Of a stretch of 47,131 nucleotides of DNA, positions 8,797-17,374 are shown piece by piece (position 1 is the stretch's first letter; each line of letters begins with the position of its first letter). A program made the translations under genes and the position numbers. The notes beneath the pieces were generated by a model. The model had not been told where the DNA came from and made no database searches. It saw nothing but the letters and a program-made list of their open reading frames with translations. This DNA is from Nitrospira sp. (lineage in GTDB: Bacteria > Nitrospirota > Nitrospiria > Nitrospirales > Nitrospiraceae). The stretch is taken from contig SWDP01000010.1 of the NCBI GenBank assembly GCA_005116885.1, positions 196,355 through 243,485 on the forward strand, read 5' to 3'.

Positions 8797-10112
8797 GTGC
8801 AGAAACACTTTGAAGATATTTTCGAAGCCGCAGTGGATGCGATCGGCTATGCCGCCTCCGATGAAGCCATCCTCCTCGTCAATCGAGCGTTTTCAGAACT
8901 AACCGGTTTCTCAAAAGAAGAGCTGCTCAGGATGAATGCTCGGGACTTGATCCCCGAACAGCACAGAGAGCAACGGGATCGGGTTGTGGCTCAAGTTCTC
9001 CAGACCGGCAGGCCGGTCGAATATGAAATTGACTACCTTCGGAAGAATGGCTCCCAGGTTCCCGTGTCCATCACTCTGTTTGCGGTGAAGGAGGATGACG
9101 GGAAACCGACCGGTCTTGCCGCGATCGTCCGCGATTTTACCGAGCGCAAGCGGGCCGTGGAGCAATTCCGCCTTGTGGTGGAAGCGTCGCCGAACGGGAT
9201 GCTGATGGTGGATGAGGATGGCACCATCCTCTTGGTGAATCAGCAGATTGAGCAGCTGTTCGGCTATGAACGGGCTGAATTGATTGGGCAGCCTGTTGAA
9301 ATGCTTGTGCCGCAACGTATGCGGTCGCATCATGCCGGAGACCGGGCGAAATTCTTTGCTCACTCCGAGTCACGCGCCATGGGAAAAGGACGGGATCTCT
9401 ATGGTGTGAGAAAAAATGGACAGGAGTTTCCATTGGAGATCGGCCTCAATCCGGTTCGGACGCCGGATGGGTTGAGAGTCTTGGCGTCGATCGTGGATAT
9501 CAGTGGGCGAAAACGGGCAGAACAGGCGCTCCAGAAAGAGCGGGATTTCATCGACGCGGTGCTGGAGACCGCCGGGGCGCTTGTCGTCGTGCTGGATCGG
9601 GAGGGACGGATTCTGCGATTCAATCGTGCCTGTGAACAGGTGACCGGTTACTCTTCTGAAGAGGTGATGGGCCGAACTGTGTGGGACCTGTTCATTATTC
9701 CCGATGAGGTCGCCGGTGTGAAAGCGGTGTTCGAGCGGCTTCGGGGCGGCGAGCCGCGCAGCGACTATGAAAATTACTGGATGGGAAAGGGCGGGTTTCT
9801 GAGACGAATTTCCTGGTCGAATACGGTCATCGCGGACTTTGGTGGGAAGGTCGACTATGTCGTGTCATCCGGCCTCGATATCACCGATATCAAATCCATG
9901 CAGGAGCAGCTCCGCAAAACGGAACGGATTGCGGAGCTTGGTACACTTGCCTCCGGCATGGCGCACGAAATCGGTACGCCGATGAATGTGATTCTCGGAC
10001 GCGCATTGCTCTGGAGAGTGTTGTCGACAAAGGGACGACGTTTTGGATCCGACTTCCCCTTGACAGGACCGAGAGCGTGGCTACTTCCTCTACACCAACC
10101 CCCTCTCCCTGA
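8797..10112 (+). pseudogene. triple-PAS histidine kinase, ATPase domain deleted
   Basis: From GTG 8797 (AAGGA ten bases upstream) three PAS domains are readable (FEDIFEAAVDAIGYA..., FRLVVEASPNGMLMVDEDG..., FIDAVLETAGALVVVLDREG...). They are followed by the HisKA H-box LGTLASGMAHEIGTPMNVILGR with phospho-acceptor H390. The homology stops at about 10008. After ~17 bases the extreme C-terminus of a kinase ATPase domain appears in another frame (DKGTTFWIRLPLDRTES..., 10026-10112, ending in TGA). The second dimerisation helix and the N, G1 and F boxes, normally about 180-200 residues, are absent. This is an internal deletion with a frame change. The original frame continues with unrelated sequence to a stop at 10206. 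Such a protein could still sense but not phosphorylate itself. An assembly error is the alternative. Confidence 0.85.
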
Positions 10113-10136
10113 GAAGTTCGATCGCAGACTGGTCAT

Positions 10137-10161
10137 CTTCTGTCGCAATCTGCGACAGAAG
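10137..10161. repeat. perfect 11-bp palindrome with 3-base loop
   Basis: cttctgtcgca-atc-tgcgacagaag, just after the dead kinase gene and 199 bp before the REC-only regulator. It has no T-tract on either side (GGGGG follows), so it is a poor intrinsic terminator. It could be an operator or an RNA hairpin. The remaining sequence to 10359 shows no gene. Confidence 0.6.
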
Positions 10162-10359
10162 GGGGTTGTCATCTGTTGCAATTCTCATCAGACCTTAGGG
10201 TCGTAACACTCACCGCTCTGTTCATTTCCAAGAAAATCTCCTTCAAATTTGCTCAGTTCTGGAGTCCAGCACTTCCCAGCAGCGAGGGGGTTGGTTTGCA
10301 CGGGTTGTGCATTGTGTCCTATCAGAGAGTGAAGAGGGGCCTGGCACAGGGGGCAATCA

Positions 10360-10755
10360 ATGACACAGGATAGGAAATCTGCTGTGGTGCTCATTGCCGA
10401 AGATGATCGGGAGATGCGAAGCCTCCTGTGCGATGAACTCTATGATCTGGGGCTGTCCATTCGGGAAGCGGCTGATGGGGATGAAGCGCTTCGATCGGTG
10501 CTCGATACCCGCCCTGCTCTGATTCTCACGGATCTCCGTATGCCGGCAGGTGGTTTGGATTATATTGCCAGGCTCCGGACATTCGCTCCGGGTGTGCCGC
10601 TGGTGCTGATCACCTCATTCGGAGACCAGCAGACGAAAGCCAATGCCTTGGCCCTCGGCGTCGAAGCCTACTTCGACAAGCCTGTCCGCATCAGCGAACT
10701 GAAAGAAGCCGTGCGACGACTGTTAGGCCCGGCATTGGATGGAGAAATCGACTGA
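10360..10755 (+). CDS. single-domain response regulator (REC only)
   Basis: The 131-residue receiver domain has acidic pocket EDD near residue 15, phospho-acceptor D58 (LILTDLRMPAGGLD), the switch Ser/Thr region (VLITSFGD) and conserved K107 (YFDKPVRI). It has no output domain, so it probably relays phosphate or acts on a partner protein, as CheY- and Spo0F-type proteins do. ATG 10360 has a GGGGG-rich ribosome site. It lies between the deleted kinase and the truncated sigma-54 activator and was presumably part of that phosphorelay. Confidence 0.9.
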   Translation: MTQDRKSAVVLIAEDDREMRSLLCDELYDLGLSIREAADGDEALRSVLDTRPALILTDLRMPAGGLDYIARLRTFAPGVPLVLITSFGDQQTKANALALGVEAYFDKPVRISELKEAVRRLLGPALDGEID

Positions 10756-10797
10756 GATCTTGTAGGGTTTTGACGCTAAACGCATGAGAGGTATGAG

Positions 10798-12159
10798 ATG
10801 GCCGGATCTCACAAGCAGGCTAATACCGTTCCCTCCGGTGCTGACCCCATCCTCACAGCTCGACTGGAAGCCATCAAGCAGTTAGCCGGTGGGCTTTCCG
10901 AGCGAGTGGCAGTCGTGGATCGCGGTTTCAACGTGATTTACGCCAATGAATCCGCATGGTCTGAAGACGCATCCCGGTGGTCTGACCGTCAGGCGAAATG
11001 CTATGAGGCCTTTGCTCACCGGAACGATCCCTGTGGTACCTGCCCGGCAACAAAACTGTATGAATCCCCCGAGGTCCAATCCGTGGCCTGTTCCTCGGGA
11101 GGAGACGGCACAGCCTGTGGGATGCATCAGGCGTTTCCGCTCGTTTCGAGCAGCGGCGAGGTGGAGACGGTGCTGGTGTTGTTCAAGGCGCCGCCAAAGC
11201 CTACGAAACAGACGAGCCGTGTGCATCCGGGCACGAAATCCGAATCGACGTTGGGTGAGTTGATCGGTTCGAGCGCGCCGATGCGAGAAGTACTCGACAT
11301 GATCCGGCTCGTGGCAGACAGTTCTGCAACTGTGCTGATTCAGGGAGAGAGCGGCACCGGCAAGGAACTGGCGGCCAAAACGATTCACCAGACCAGCTAT
11401 CGGCGGGATAAACCGTTCATCGTGGTCGATTGCGGGTCGCTGCCAGAAACACTGTTGGAGAGTGAGTTGTTCGGCCATGTGAAGGGAGCCTTCACCGGAG
11501 CGCATGCCACCAAACGAGGACTGTTCGAAGAGGCAGACGGCGGGACGATTTTCCTCGACGAAATCGCCGACACGACACCAGTCTTTCAATCCAAGTTGCT
11601 GCGGGTGCTTCAGGAGGGAGAGATCAAGAGGGTTGGGGGAAACCAGCCGATCAAGATCGACGCGCGGGTCATTTCGGCGACGAATAAAGACCTGACCGAA
11701 CTTGTGAAGGGCAAAGCCTTTCGGCAAGATCTGTACTACCGGCTTGCGGTGCTGCCGTTGTCTCTTCCTCCGCTCCGTGACCGAAGGGAAGATATCCCGC
11801 TCCTGGTGCAACATTTCGTCGCGGCCTCCTGTAAGCGCCACAGACAGCCGATTCGGCAGGTGTCGCCGGATGCGATACAGGTGCTCACCCAGGCCTCATG
11901 GCCTGGCAATGTCCGGGAGTTGCAGCACTATCTTGAGCGGGCAGTTGTCACCACCACCGGTCCCGAGCTCAACTGCAAAGACATTGTCGCAATGGGATCA
12001 GATCCGGCAGAGCACGATCTCCGCACCATTGCGCGCGGGGCCACCCGCCAGGTAGAACGTGCGAGGATTCTTCAGGCGCCGAATACCCCTCTCTCCCCCA
12101 CTTCTCTCATACGACCGTCCAAGAAATTAGACAGCGCAACTCATTGTGTTTATATGTAG
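10798..12159 (+). CDS. PAS/AAA+ sigma-54 activator, DNA-binding end missing
   Basis: The protein has 453 residues. The N-terminal ~115 form a PAS-like sensor ([18 protein letters not shown]) with a cysteine cluster [16 protein letters not shown], typical of PAS domains that carry a CxxCP motif and may sense redox state or metal. The AAA+ domain has GESGTGKE near 183, GAFTGA at 230, FLDEIAD and [10 protein letters not shown]. Homology ends at [19 protein letters not shown], the point where the Fis-type helix-turn-helix should begin. The last ~25 residues ([16 protein letters not shown]...) are unrelated. It may act without site-specific DNA binding, or be a decaying gene. It has no receiver domain; the separate REC gene upstream could substitute. 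ATG with GAGAGGTATGAG upstream. Confidence 0.85.
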   Translation: MAGSHKQANTVPSGADPILTARLEAIKQLAGGLSERVAVVDRGFNVIYANESAWSEDASRWSDRQAKCYEAFAHRNDPCGTCPATKLYESPEVQSVACSSGGDGTACGMHQAFPLVSSSGEVETVLVLFKAPPKPTKQTSRVHPGTKSESTLGELIGSSAPMREVLDMIRLVADSSATVLIQGESGTGKELAAKTIHQTSYRRDKPFIVVDCGSLPETLLESELFGHVKGAFTGAHATKRGLFEEADGGTIFLDEIADTTPVFQSKLLRVLQEGEIKRVGGNQPIKIDARVISATNKDLTELVKGKAFRQDLYYRLAVLPLSLPPLRDRREDIPLLVQHFVAASCKRHRQPIRQVSPDAIQVLTQASWPGNVRELQHYLERAVVTTTGPELNCKDIVAMGSDPAEHDLRTIARGATRQVERARILQAPNTPLSPTSLIRPSKKLDSATHCVYM

Positions 12160-12294
12160 TGATTTTGGTGAGCCCTGGTCGGTCTTATTCTGTAGAAATA
12201 CGCGCCACAATTTGACCGCACAAATGATTCTCTTCCGTGGGCTAACCTCCGCAGTTGTCGATGAAATGTTTGAGGAGGCGTCGCGTACGAGCTC

Positions 12295-12311
12295 AGGCAC
12301 GGCTGTTGCGA
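12295..12311 (+). promoter_or_regulatory. sigma-54 promoter
   Basis: AGGCACGGCTGTTGCGA: the GG and GC are ten bases apart, and both the GGCACG -24 core and TTGC -12 core are near-perfect. It lies about 100 bp upstream of the exported protein at 12410 and points toward it, leaving an ~85-base leader. Confidence 0.7.
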
Positions 12312-12409
12312 ATGTGTAATAATAGGTGGAGGTCTGTTTGATTGGTACTTGGCCTCCGAGTGACTCTTTCCTCGACAAGGAGGAGAGGGTCGTCAGAAGG
12401 GAGAGTCTG

Positions 12410-13045
12410 ATGAGCAGGATGTATTCGGCGATGGTTGTGTTAGTCCTCGCACTTGCCAGCCTGGTGGGATATGAATCTCCAGCAGTTGGAGAGGTGAATC
12501 CAATTCGTGTGGCAGAGATGCAGAAGACTCTTCGCGATCTCTGGCTCGGGCATATCTTTATGATTCAGCATGTCGTGTTGTTCAATACCTCGAACGATCC
12601 GGCGGCGCGGGATGCCGCCGATAAACAGGTCCTCGCCAACGCTAAACAGATTGCGAACGTGTTTATCCCATTCTACGGCGAAGCGAGGTCTGCGAAGCTC
12701 TTTACCATGCTGAGCGGTCATTATGCCGCAGTCAAAGAATACTCCGAGGCCACCATCGCGGGGAATACACGCCAACAGGATGCGGCTCTGGTCCGCTTGG
12801 GGTCCAATGCCGACGACATCGATGGCTTCTTCATCGGCGTCAATCCCAACCACTTGCCGAAAGGTATCGTTCGGGGTTTGATCGAAGCGCATGGAGTCCA
12901 CCATGTGCTCCAAATCAACCAGTACAAGAAAAAGGAGTACGCGAAGCTCGAAGAAACCTGGCCGATGATGCGCCAACACGTCTATGTCATAGCGGATACG
13001 CTCACGACGGCATTGGCGAAACAGTTTCCGGACAAGTTCCCATAA
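12410..13045 (+). CDS. exported four-helix-type protein of unknown function
   Basis: The 211-residue protein has a signal peptide (MYSAMVVLVLALASLVGYESPAVG). The mature part is mainly helical: MQKTLRDLWLGHIFMIQHVV, ANVFIPFYGEARSAKLFTML, HYAAVKEYSEATIAGN, and LGSNADDIDGFFIGVNPNHLPKG. This pattern recalls a family of uncharacterised Gram-positive and environmental proteins with the order LW.EH, PYYGD, H...A and N.D.IA.FL..NP, sometimes misannotated as glycosyltransferase; that link is from memory. ATG 12410 has AAGGGAGA upstream. The sigma-54 promoter at 12295 and the adjacent regulators suggest it is a stress-inducible output of this cluster. Confidence 0.75.
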   Translation: MSRMYSAMVVLVLALASLVGYESPAVGEVNPIRVAEMQKTLRDLWLGHIFMIQHVVLFNTSNDPAARDAADKQVLANAKQIANVFIPFYGEARSAKLFTMLSGHYAAVKEYSEATIAGNTRQQDAALVRLGSNADDIDGFFIGVNPNHLPKGIVRGLIEAHGVHHVLQINQYKKKEYAKLEETWPMMRQHVYVIADTLTTALAKQFPDKFP

Positions 13046-13546
13046 CTCATGAGGGGCGCCGCAGCCTGGGTCGATTTCGAGAGAAGAATATATACGTACG
13101 CGCACAAATGTAGCGTCCAGGGGTTTTATCGCATGCCGATGTATTGGGGCGCTTAGTAGGGCCCGTAGATAAAGTTTCCAGCCAGTATGTGTGATCCTGC
13201 GCGCGGCGATTTAGATTATTTGCAGGATCAACGATCAAAAGGTTGCGATTGTGATTTTTCCCTCGTTGCCGATCGGGCTGGAATCGACGGATCAGTCCGT
13301 GGGTGACACATTCCGACTCTCCCCACCCTTGGCGAAGGCTCACTCCAACCCGACATTAAGTCCGACCACGCTCCGGCAGCGTTCTGACCGTTGTGGTGAC
13401 GGACTGAGGCGCCTGTCCGACATCGACCCTTCTCCTGCGGTGAACGATGGCCACGCATGTGCCTCGTGCTCGACCTCGACAAATCCTCACCATATTCCTG
13501 CGAATACGCCTCCGGTACCCAGCTCAACGATAACGAGGTTGCGGCT
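13046..13546. other. 500-bp stretch without a recognisable gene
   Basis: Open frames here are short, mutually overlapping and without family signal. No convincing promoter or terminator was seen. It presumably contains the desaturase promoter. Confidence 0.5.
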
Positions 13547-14500
13547 ATGGATCATCACTTGAATGCGGGCGCAGTGGATAGCCGAAGAGCGTGGGATATC
13601 CCGACGATAGGGTTGTTTGCTCTGGTCACGTCGTCGAGTCTCATCGGGGTGCCGCTCTTTGGCTACATGCATGGCTATACGAAGCTTGACTGGGCCTTGG
13701 CGGGGATTCTCTATCTCATCAGCGGGCTCGGCATTACCGTGGGGTATCACCGGATGATTTCCCATCGCAGTTTCCGCTGCCCCGACTGGGTCAGTGTGGC
13801 GTTCCTGGTTGCAGGTAGCTGGGCCATGGAGAACTCGGCCCTGAAATGGAGTGCCAATCATGCCCGGCACCATGCGCGCGTGGACCAGGAGGAGGATCCC
13901 TATAACGCGACAAAAGGATTCTGGTATAGCCATTGTGTCTGGTTCTTCATGAAAAGCCCTCACAAGACCGAACGCTATGCGCCGTGGCTGCGCGAGGATC
14001 CTGTGGTGATGTGGCAGCACCGCTGGTATGTTCCCCTTCTTCTGTCTGGACTGGCGCTGCCGTTTCTCGCAGGCTACGCCTACAACGGCTGGATAGGCGG
14101 AGTGGGCTGCTTCTTGTTGGCCGGTATCGGACGGATCTTTCTGGTTCTGAACTCCACGTTCTGCATCAATTCTGTCTGCCATCTATGGGGACGTCAGCCC
14201 TACAGTCGGTCCAACTCCAGTCGCGACAGTTGGTGGGTCTCGCTCATCACGCTGGGCGAGGGGTACCATAATTATCACCATACCTTTTCGCGTGATTATC
14301 GGAATGGGCCTCTGTGGTACAACGTCGACCCGTCGAAGTGGCTTATATATGCATTATCCAAGCTTGGACTTGCCGAAAGGCTGGTCAGATGCGACTCGAA
14401 AAAGCGCGCCGGGACCGGGCCCCAAAGTGCAGCGTCCGGAGGTTTTGGGCACATTGCCGGGAAGCACGTCGCAGACGCGCATTTGAATAGTAAGTGTTAA
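13547..14500 (+). CDS. acyl-CoA/lipid delta-9-type fatty acid desaturase
   Basis: The 317-residue integral membrane di-iron enzyme introduces a double bond into fatty acyl chains. The three histidine boxes of the acyl-CoA desaturase family are present: GYHRMISHRSF (HxxxxH), ANHARHHARVD (HxxHH) and EGYHNYHHTF (HxxHH). Four hydrophobic segments are arranged around them (IGLFALVTSSSLIGVPLFGYMHG, WALAGILYLISGLGITVG, VPLLLSGLALPFLAGYAYNGWIGG, VGCFLLAGIGRIFLVLNSTF). A further His motif, NSVCHLWG, is also conserved. ATG 13547 has GAGG upstream; a longer frame from 13457 has no family similarity in its extra 30 residues. The basic C-terminal tail after residue 285 is not conserved. Confidence 0.92.
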   Translation: MDHHLNAGAVDSRRAWDIPTIGLFALVTSSSLIGVPLFGYMHGYTKLDWALAGILYLISGLGITVGYHRMISHRSFRCPDWVSVAFLVAGSWAMENSALKWSANHARHHARVDQEEDPYNATKGFWYSHCVWFFMKSPHKTERYAPWLREDPVVMWQHRWYVPLLLSGLALPFLAGYAYNGWIGGVGCFLLAGIGRIFLVLNSTFCINSVCHLWGRQPYSRSNSSRDSWWVSLITLGEGYHNYHHTFSRDYRNGPLWYNVDPSKWLIYALSKLGLAERLVRCDSKKRAGTGPQSAASGGFGHIAGKHVADAHLNSKC

Positions 14501-14539
14501 AACCAAGGGTGTGGGTTCATCGATGGATCGGCAGCGAGG

Positions 14540-15016
14540 ATGACGGTCTTCCTGGTCTGGCTCCATGTGCTTGCGGCCGTCAGCTGGATCGGCGGAATGA
14601 TTTTTCTTTCCCTGGTCCTGGCCCCCTTGGTAAGAAGCCGTAAGGCCGCGCCTGAATTCATGGCGCTCTTTCGTTCTGCTGCGCGCCGATTCCGCTTTGT
14701 GGTCTGGGGTGCAATTGCCGTCCTCTTGAGTACCGGCCCTGTGCTTCTTTTGCAGAGAGGCCTTTCTCTTCTCAATCCGACCGAATGGCCACATGTCTTG
14801 TGGATGAAGCTAGGATTGGTCGGAGCACTCCTTCTCCTCACAGCTACGCACGATCTTCTGCTCGGGCCACAGGTGAGGAAGATCAGTGCTCTCCCTGAGG
14901 GCGCCAGGTCTTCCTGGGAGCAGACCATCGTTCGTACGTCCTCTTGGGTGCCTCGCGTCGCGCTAGTCCTTGCTCTCGGAGTCCTCCTTGCGGCGGTGGC
15001 GTTCGCGCGATCCTAG
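14540..15016 (+). CDS. CopD-like four-helix membrane protein
   Basis: The 158-residue protein has four hydrophobic helices (VFLVWLHVLAAVSWIGGMIFLSLVLAPL, FRFVVWGAIAVLLSTGPVLLLQ, VLWMKLGLVGALLLLTATHDLLLG, VPRVALVLALGVLLAAVAFA). The conserved WLHVLAAVSWIGGMIF and WMKLGLVGALLLLTATHD are typical of the CopD/copper-resistance D domain and related DUF families, where His residues in helices 1 and 3 may bind copper or heme. Function is inferred only. It follows the desaturase by 39 bp on the same strand and is probably co-transcribed. Confidence 0.7.
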   Translation: MTVFLVWLHVLAAVSWIGGMIFLSLVLAPLVRSRKAAPEFMALFRSAARRFRFVVWGAIAVLLSTGPVLLLQRGLSLLNPTEWPHVLWMKLGLVGALLLLTATHDLLLGPQVRKISALPEGARSSWEQTIVRTSSWVPRVALVLALGVLLAAVAFARS

Positions 15017-15174
15017 CCCGTCGTACTAGTGCTTCCCGTGATCGTGAACCTATCCCCTCCTGACGGGACACTCCTCCCTCTAGTCGATCAGTAGGATGTC
15101 TAGTGATCGGTCTTCCCTTCTTGATCGATACCATCTCATCCCTACGGGTTTTTAAATCAATCTATCGGGTCTAA

Positions 15175-15795
15175 TTACCGACGGATCAGACCAACGATAG
15201 ATCGCGCTTTCACCTGGTAGTCGAGATTCCGCAGACGGATCTCCAGCCCGGGCTCGGCGAAGTCATCTGAAGGGAGGAAGCTCGTATCCACCACTCGTAG
15301 CTAGTCACTCGCACGACCTTCTTGATTGATGAAGTGAAGATCTTCCGTATAGGCATTTACCATGGCATAGAGGTCGGTGTCCTGCTGGAACGATTCGTGA
15401 AGACAGAACGCCAGGCTATGCGACCAGAGTGAGCGATCGACTTCTGTTCCTACTCCATACCAGTGGACATCTTCGCGCCAGCATCGGCTGCGCCCCAAGA
15501 AGGGGTGGGTTTTGCGAAACGCGATCCTCAGTGTAAAGAAACGGACGATGTCGTGATTCTTCTGAAGCAGATCCCTGTTCAGCCAGGTGGTCACGTTATC
15601 CTGGTTGTAGGGATTGTTGTTCCCGCCCTGGGTATTCATGAACTCGTCGCCGGCACAGAACATCGGCGTGCCGTTGGAAAGAAACAGGAGACAGCCGAAG
15701 TTCTTGGTCTGTTGTTTTTGCAAGACTATCACATGGTCCGGCACCCCATCGTCGCCTTCCCATCCGCAATTCCAGCTGTAGGTGTCGTTGCTCTG
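15175..15795 (-). pseudogene. glgX: glycogen debranching enzyme remnant (C-terminal third)
   Basis: The minus-strand frame starts abruptly after an in-frame TGA and reads NDTYSWNCGWEGDDG..., KNFGCLLFLSNGTPMFCAGDEFMNTQGG and NPYNQDNVTTWLNRDLL, all characteristic of GlgX near its catalytic-domain end. It continues to INQEGRASD, then an in-frame TAG at 15301, then LRVVDTSFLPSDDFAEPGLE...VKARSIVGLIRR and TAA at 15175, which is the genuine GlgX C-terminus. GlgX normally has Trp at the TAG position, so the lesion is most simply TGG to TAG. The N-terminal ~450 residues including the catalytic residues are missing. GlgX removes branches from limit dextrins during glycogen breakdown; this copy is dead. 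Confidence 0.88.
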
Positions 15796-15930
15796 TCAGG
15801 CCGAGAACCGCAAGGACCTATTCGTCCTGGTAGTTTGAACATACTGAGCAATTGTGACCAGATTGCGGATCGTGCTTGGAGCAGAATAAAGACAGTGCCA
15901 ATCCGGGGCACAGATAGGGAAGAGAGAAGA

Positions 15931-16130
15931 ATGGCTGAGGTAGTCAAAATATTGGGCATCGCCGGGAGCCTACGCAAAGGGTTCTACAACAGATATGCGG
16001 CTTCGAGCCCGGTCAAGCTCGTCCCCCCCTGGCACTACACTGAGAGATCATTGATCTCGATGGCATTCCACCCTTCATGAGGATCATGAAAATGAATTCC
16101 CGCAGGCCGCGCGGGAGTTTAAGACCAAGG
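15931..16130 (+). pseudogene. NADPH-dependent FMN reductase remnant
   Basis: From ATG 15931 the frame reads VVKILGIAGSLRKGFYNRYA, the flavodoxin-like FMN-binding start of NADPH-dependent FMN/quinone reductases. Homology then shifts frame at least twice: a short LDGIPPF-like stretch near 16055-16075, then EDHENEFPQAAREFKTKV at about 16076-16130. The remaining two thirds of the enzyme are absent. Upstream AGAGAGAAGA could have been its ribosome site. Confidence 0.75.
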
Positions 16131-16232
16131 TGTCGGCGCCCTATGGTCCTGTTCAGCGGTGGTGAATCGAACGTTAAAAAGGCCTTGGATCCCAACGGCA
16201 TTCTGGCGCCGAGAAAGTCACGCATTCGCTGA
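16131..16232 (+). pseudogene. possible flavoprotein oxidase C-terminal scrap
   Basis: The frame reads ...SNVKKALDPNGILAPRKSRIR and stops at 16232. KxALDPNGILxPGK is the usual C-terminal signature of FAD-linked oxidases of the vanillyl-alcohol oxidase/GlcD type. It directly abuts the FMN-reductase remnant, so a deletion may have joined two unrelated genes. 16233-16385 holds nothing recognisable. Confidence 0.4.
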
Positions 16233-16385
16233 CAATGAGCGCAAGTTTTCCATGAAATGGGGGCCGAGGCTGAGACACTTAATCACGCAAAGACCACGGT
16301 TAGGCGGATAGACATTCACTCACTGGCGCTCTAGTTCTCCATCACATCTGGGACTGACAACGCCGTATATATGAAGGGAGTCGTC

Positions 16386-16913
16386 ATGCAATTCCGACAA
16401 TCCATCATCTCGACAGTCGCCCTACTCGTCATGAGCCTGGGGATTTTCTGCGGGGCCGAGGCAAAAACCATCGAAGCGGGCCATGCGACCGTGAGCTGGA
16501 AAGGACAAGGCGTGATCGAAGATCTGGGGGATGGGTACAGAGTCTTTAGTGGCGCAATTACCGGAACCATGCTCACGAAGCACCTTCCCGAAGGCTCGGC
16601 GCCTGCGCAGATCCATGCGACAAAATTAGATTGTCAGGCGATTCTCCGTATTAGTGAGAACGAAGTGGAGCGGCATACGGCCCTCTGCCTCATGAGGGCC
16701 CATGAAGGCAAGGACCTCGCATATGGAGAAATACGATGTGTGGGAAAGAAAAACGAATGCAAAGGCGAGTTTACGTTCGTCTGGGGGATGGGCGGATTCA
16801 AGGGTATTACAGGAACGACGCCGTTCGTCGGGGGTATCTATATTGAGCAAGAAAAAGAAGGACGGATCTACGGAAATGCACATTGGCCGGAGCTGACCTA
16901 TATCCTGCCGTAG
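16386..16913 (+). CDS. exported protein of unknown function
   Basis: The 175-residue protein has a clear signal peptide (ISTVALLVMSLGIFCGAEA, cleavage near AEA-KT). The mature part looks beta-rich (GHATVSWKGQGVIEDLGDGYRVFSGAITGTML, YGEIRCVGKKNECKGEFTFVWGMGGFKGITG) and contains four Cys (LDCQA, ALCLM, IRCVG, NECKG), enough for two disulfides. No family recognised; the GGFKGITG turn recalls periplasmic lipocalin/allene-oxide-cyclase-like barrels but is not diagnostic. ATG 16386 has AAGGGAG 6 bases upstream, preferred over ATG 16371. It stands intact between two decayed stretches. Confidence 0.75.
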   Translation: MQFRQSIISTVALLVMSLGIFCGAEAKTIEAGHATVSWKGQGVIEDLGDGYRVFSGAITGTMLTKHLPEGSAPAQIHATKLDCQAILRISENEVERHTALCLMRAHEGKDLAYGEIRCVGKKNECKGEFTFVWGMGGFKGITGTTPFVGGIYIEQEKEGRIYGNAHWPELTYILP

Positions 16914-17046
16914 AGGTTCAAGCTTCCTCACGGTGTAAAGAGCATCACGATCAAACCGATTGTCCGTGTCGAGTCATGGCCACCGAAGCGGAGGAGACGG
17001 AATATCATGAGCACCCGACACAAGAATCAATCTCCCCAAGTACGGC

Positions 17047-17226
17047 GGGTATGACAAGCTCAATATCGACGGCCGATGGGTGACGGGTCGCTCATCCCAT
17101 GTGGTGAAAGTGACGGACCTATATTATGATGATAGTGTCCAGACGGAAATCCCTGCTGTCGGCGTCGACATCACATCGATCGAAGAACTGATAGCCACAG
17201 GAAATAATCGCTATGCCAGTGAATAA
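17047..17226 (+). pseudogene. possible aldehyde dehydrogenase N-terminal fragment
   Basis: A 59-codon frame begins GYDKLNIDGRWVTGRSSHVVKV, which resembles the (Y)DKLYINGxWV start of aldehyde dehydrogenases, then loses similarity. It has no start codon of its own in context and overlaps the ftsH-like fragment. Low confidence. Confidence 0.25.
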
Positions 17227-17374
17227 AAAAATCTCATTTTCGATCGGGTATGTCTTTCTCGCGATTTTCGCGGTCATTCTCGTGCACGATTTCATCGTGG
17301 CCACGCAAAAGCTTGAAGAGCTTCCGTACAGCGAATTCAGGACACTCGTGGTGTCAGACAAAGTGCCAATGACG
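17213..17374 (+). pseudogene. ftsH: FtsH protease N-terminal fragment
   Basis: ATG 17213 opens MPVNKKISFSIGYVFLAIFAVILVHDF, a membrane anchor, followed by LEELPYSEFRTLVVSDKV. The hydrophobic anchor plus (I/L)xYSEF(K/R)xLxxxxKV is the standard beginning of FtsH. Homology ends near 17374; the frame runs on to 17746 as unrelated sequence, without the AAA+ or zinc-protease domains. Confidence 0.65.

Noticed and set aside
10340-10362. cctggcacagggggcaatc as a sigma-54 promoter for the REC-only gene
   Set aside because: TGGCAC is present but the next GC is eight, not ten, bases from the GG, and the site overlaps the start codon region.
15463-16080. 205-residue plus-strand frame
   Set aside because: Antisense to the glgX remnant for most of its length and then crosses into the FMN-reductase remnant; chance frame.
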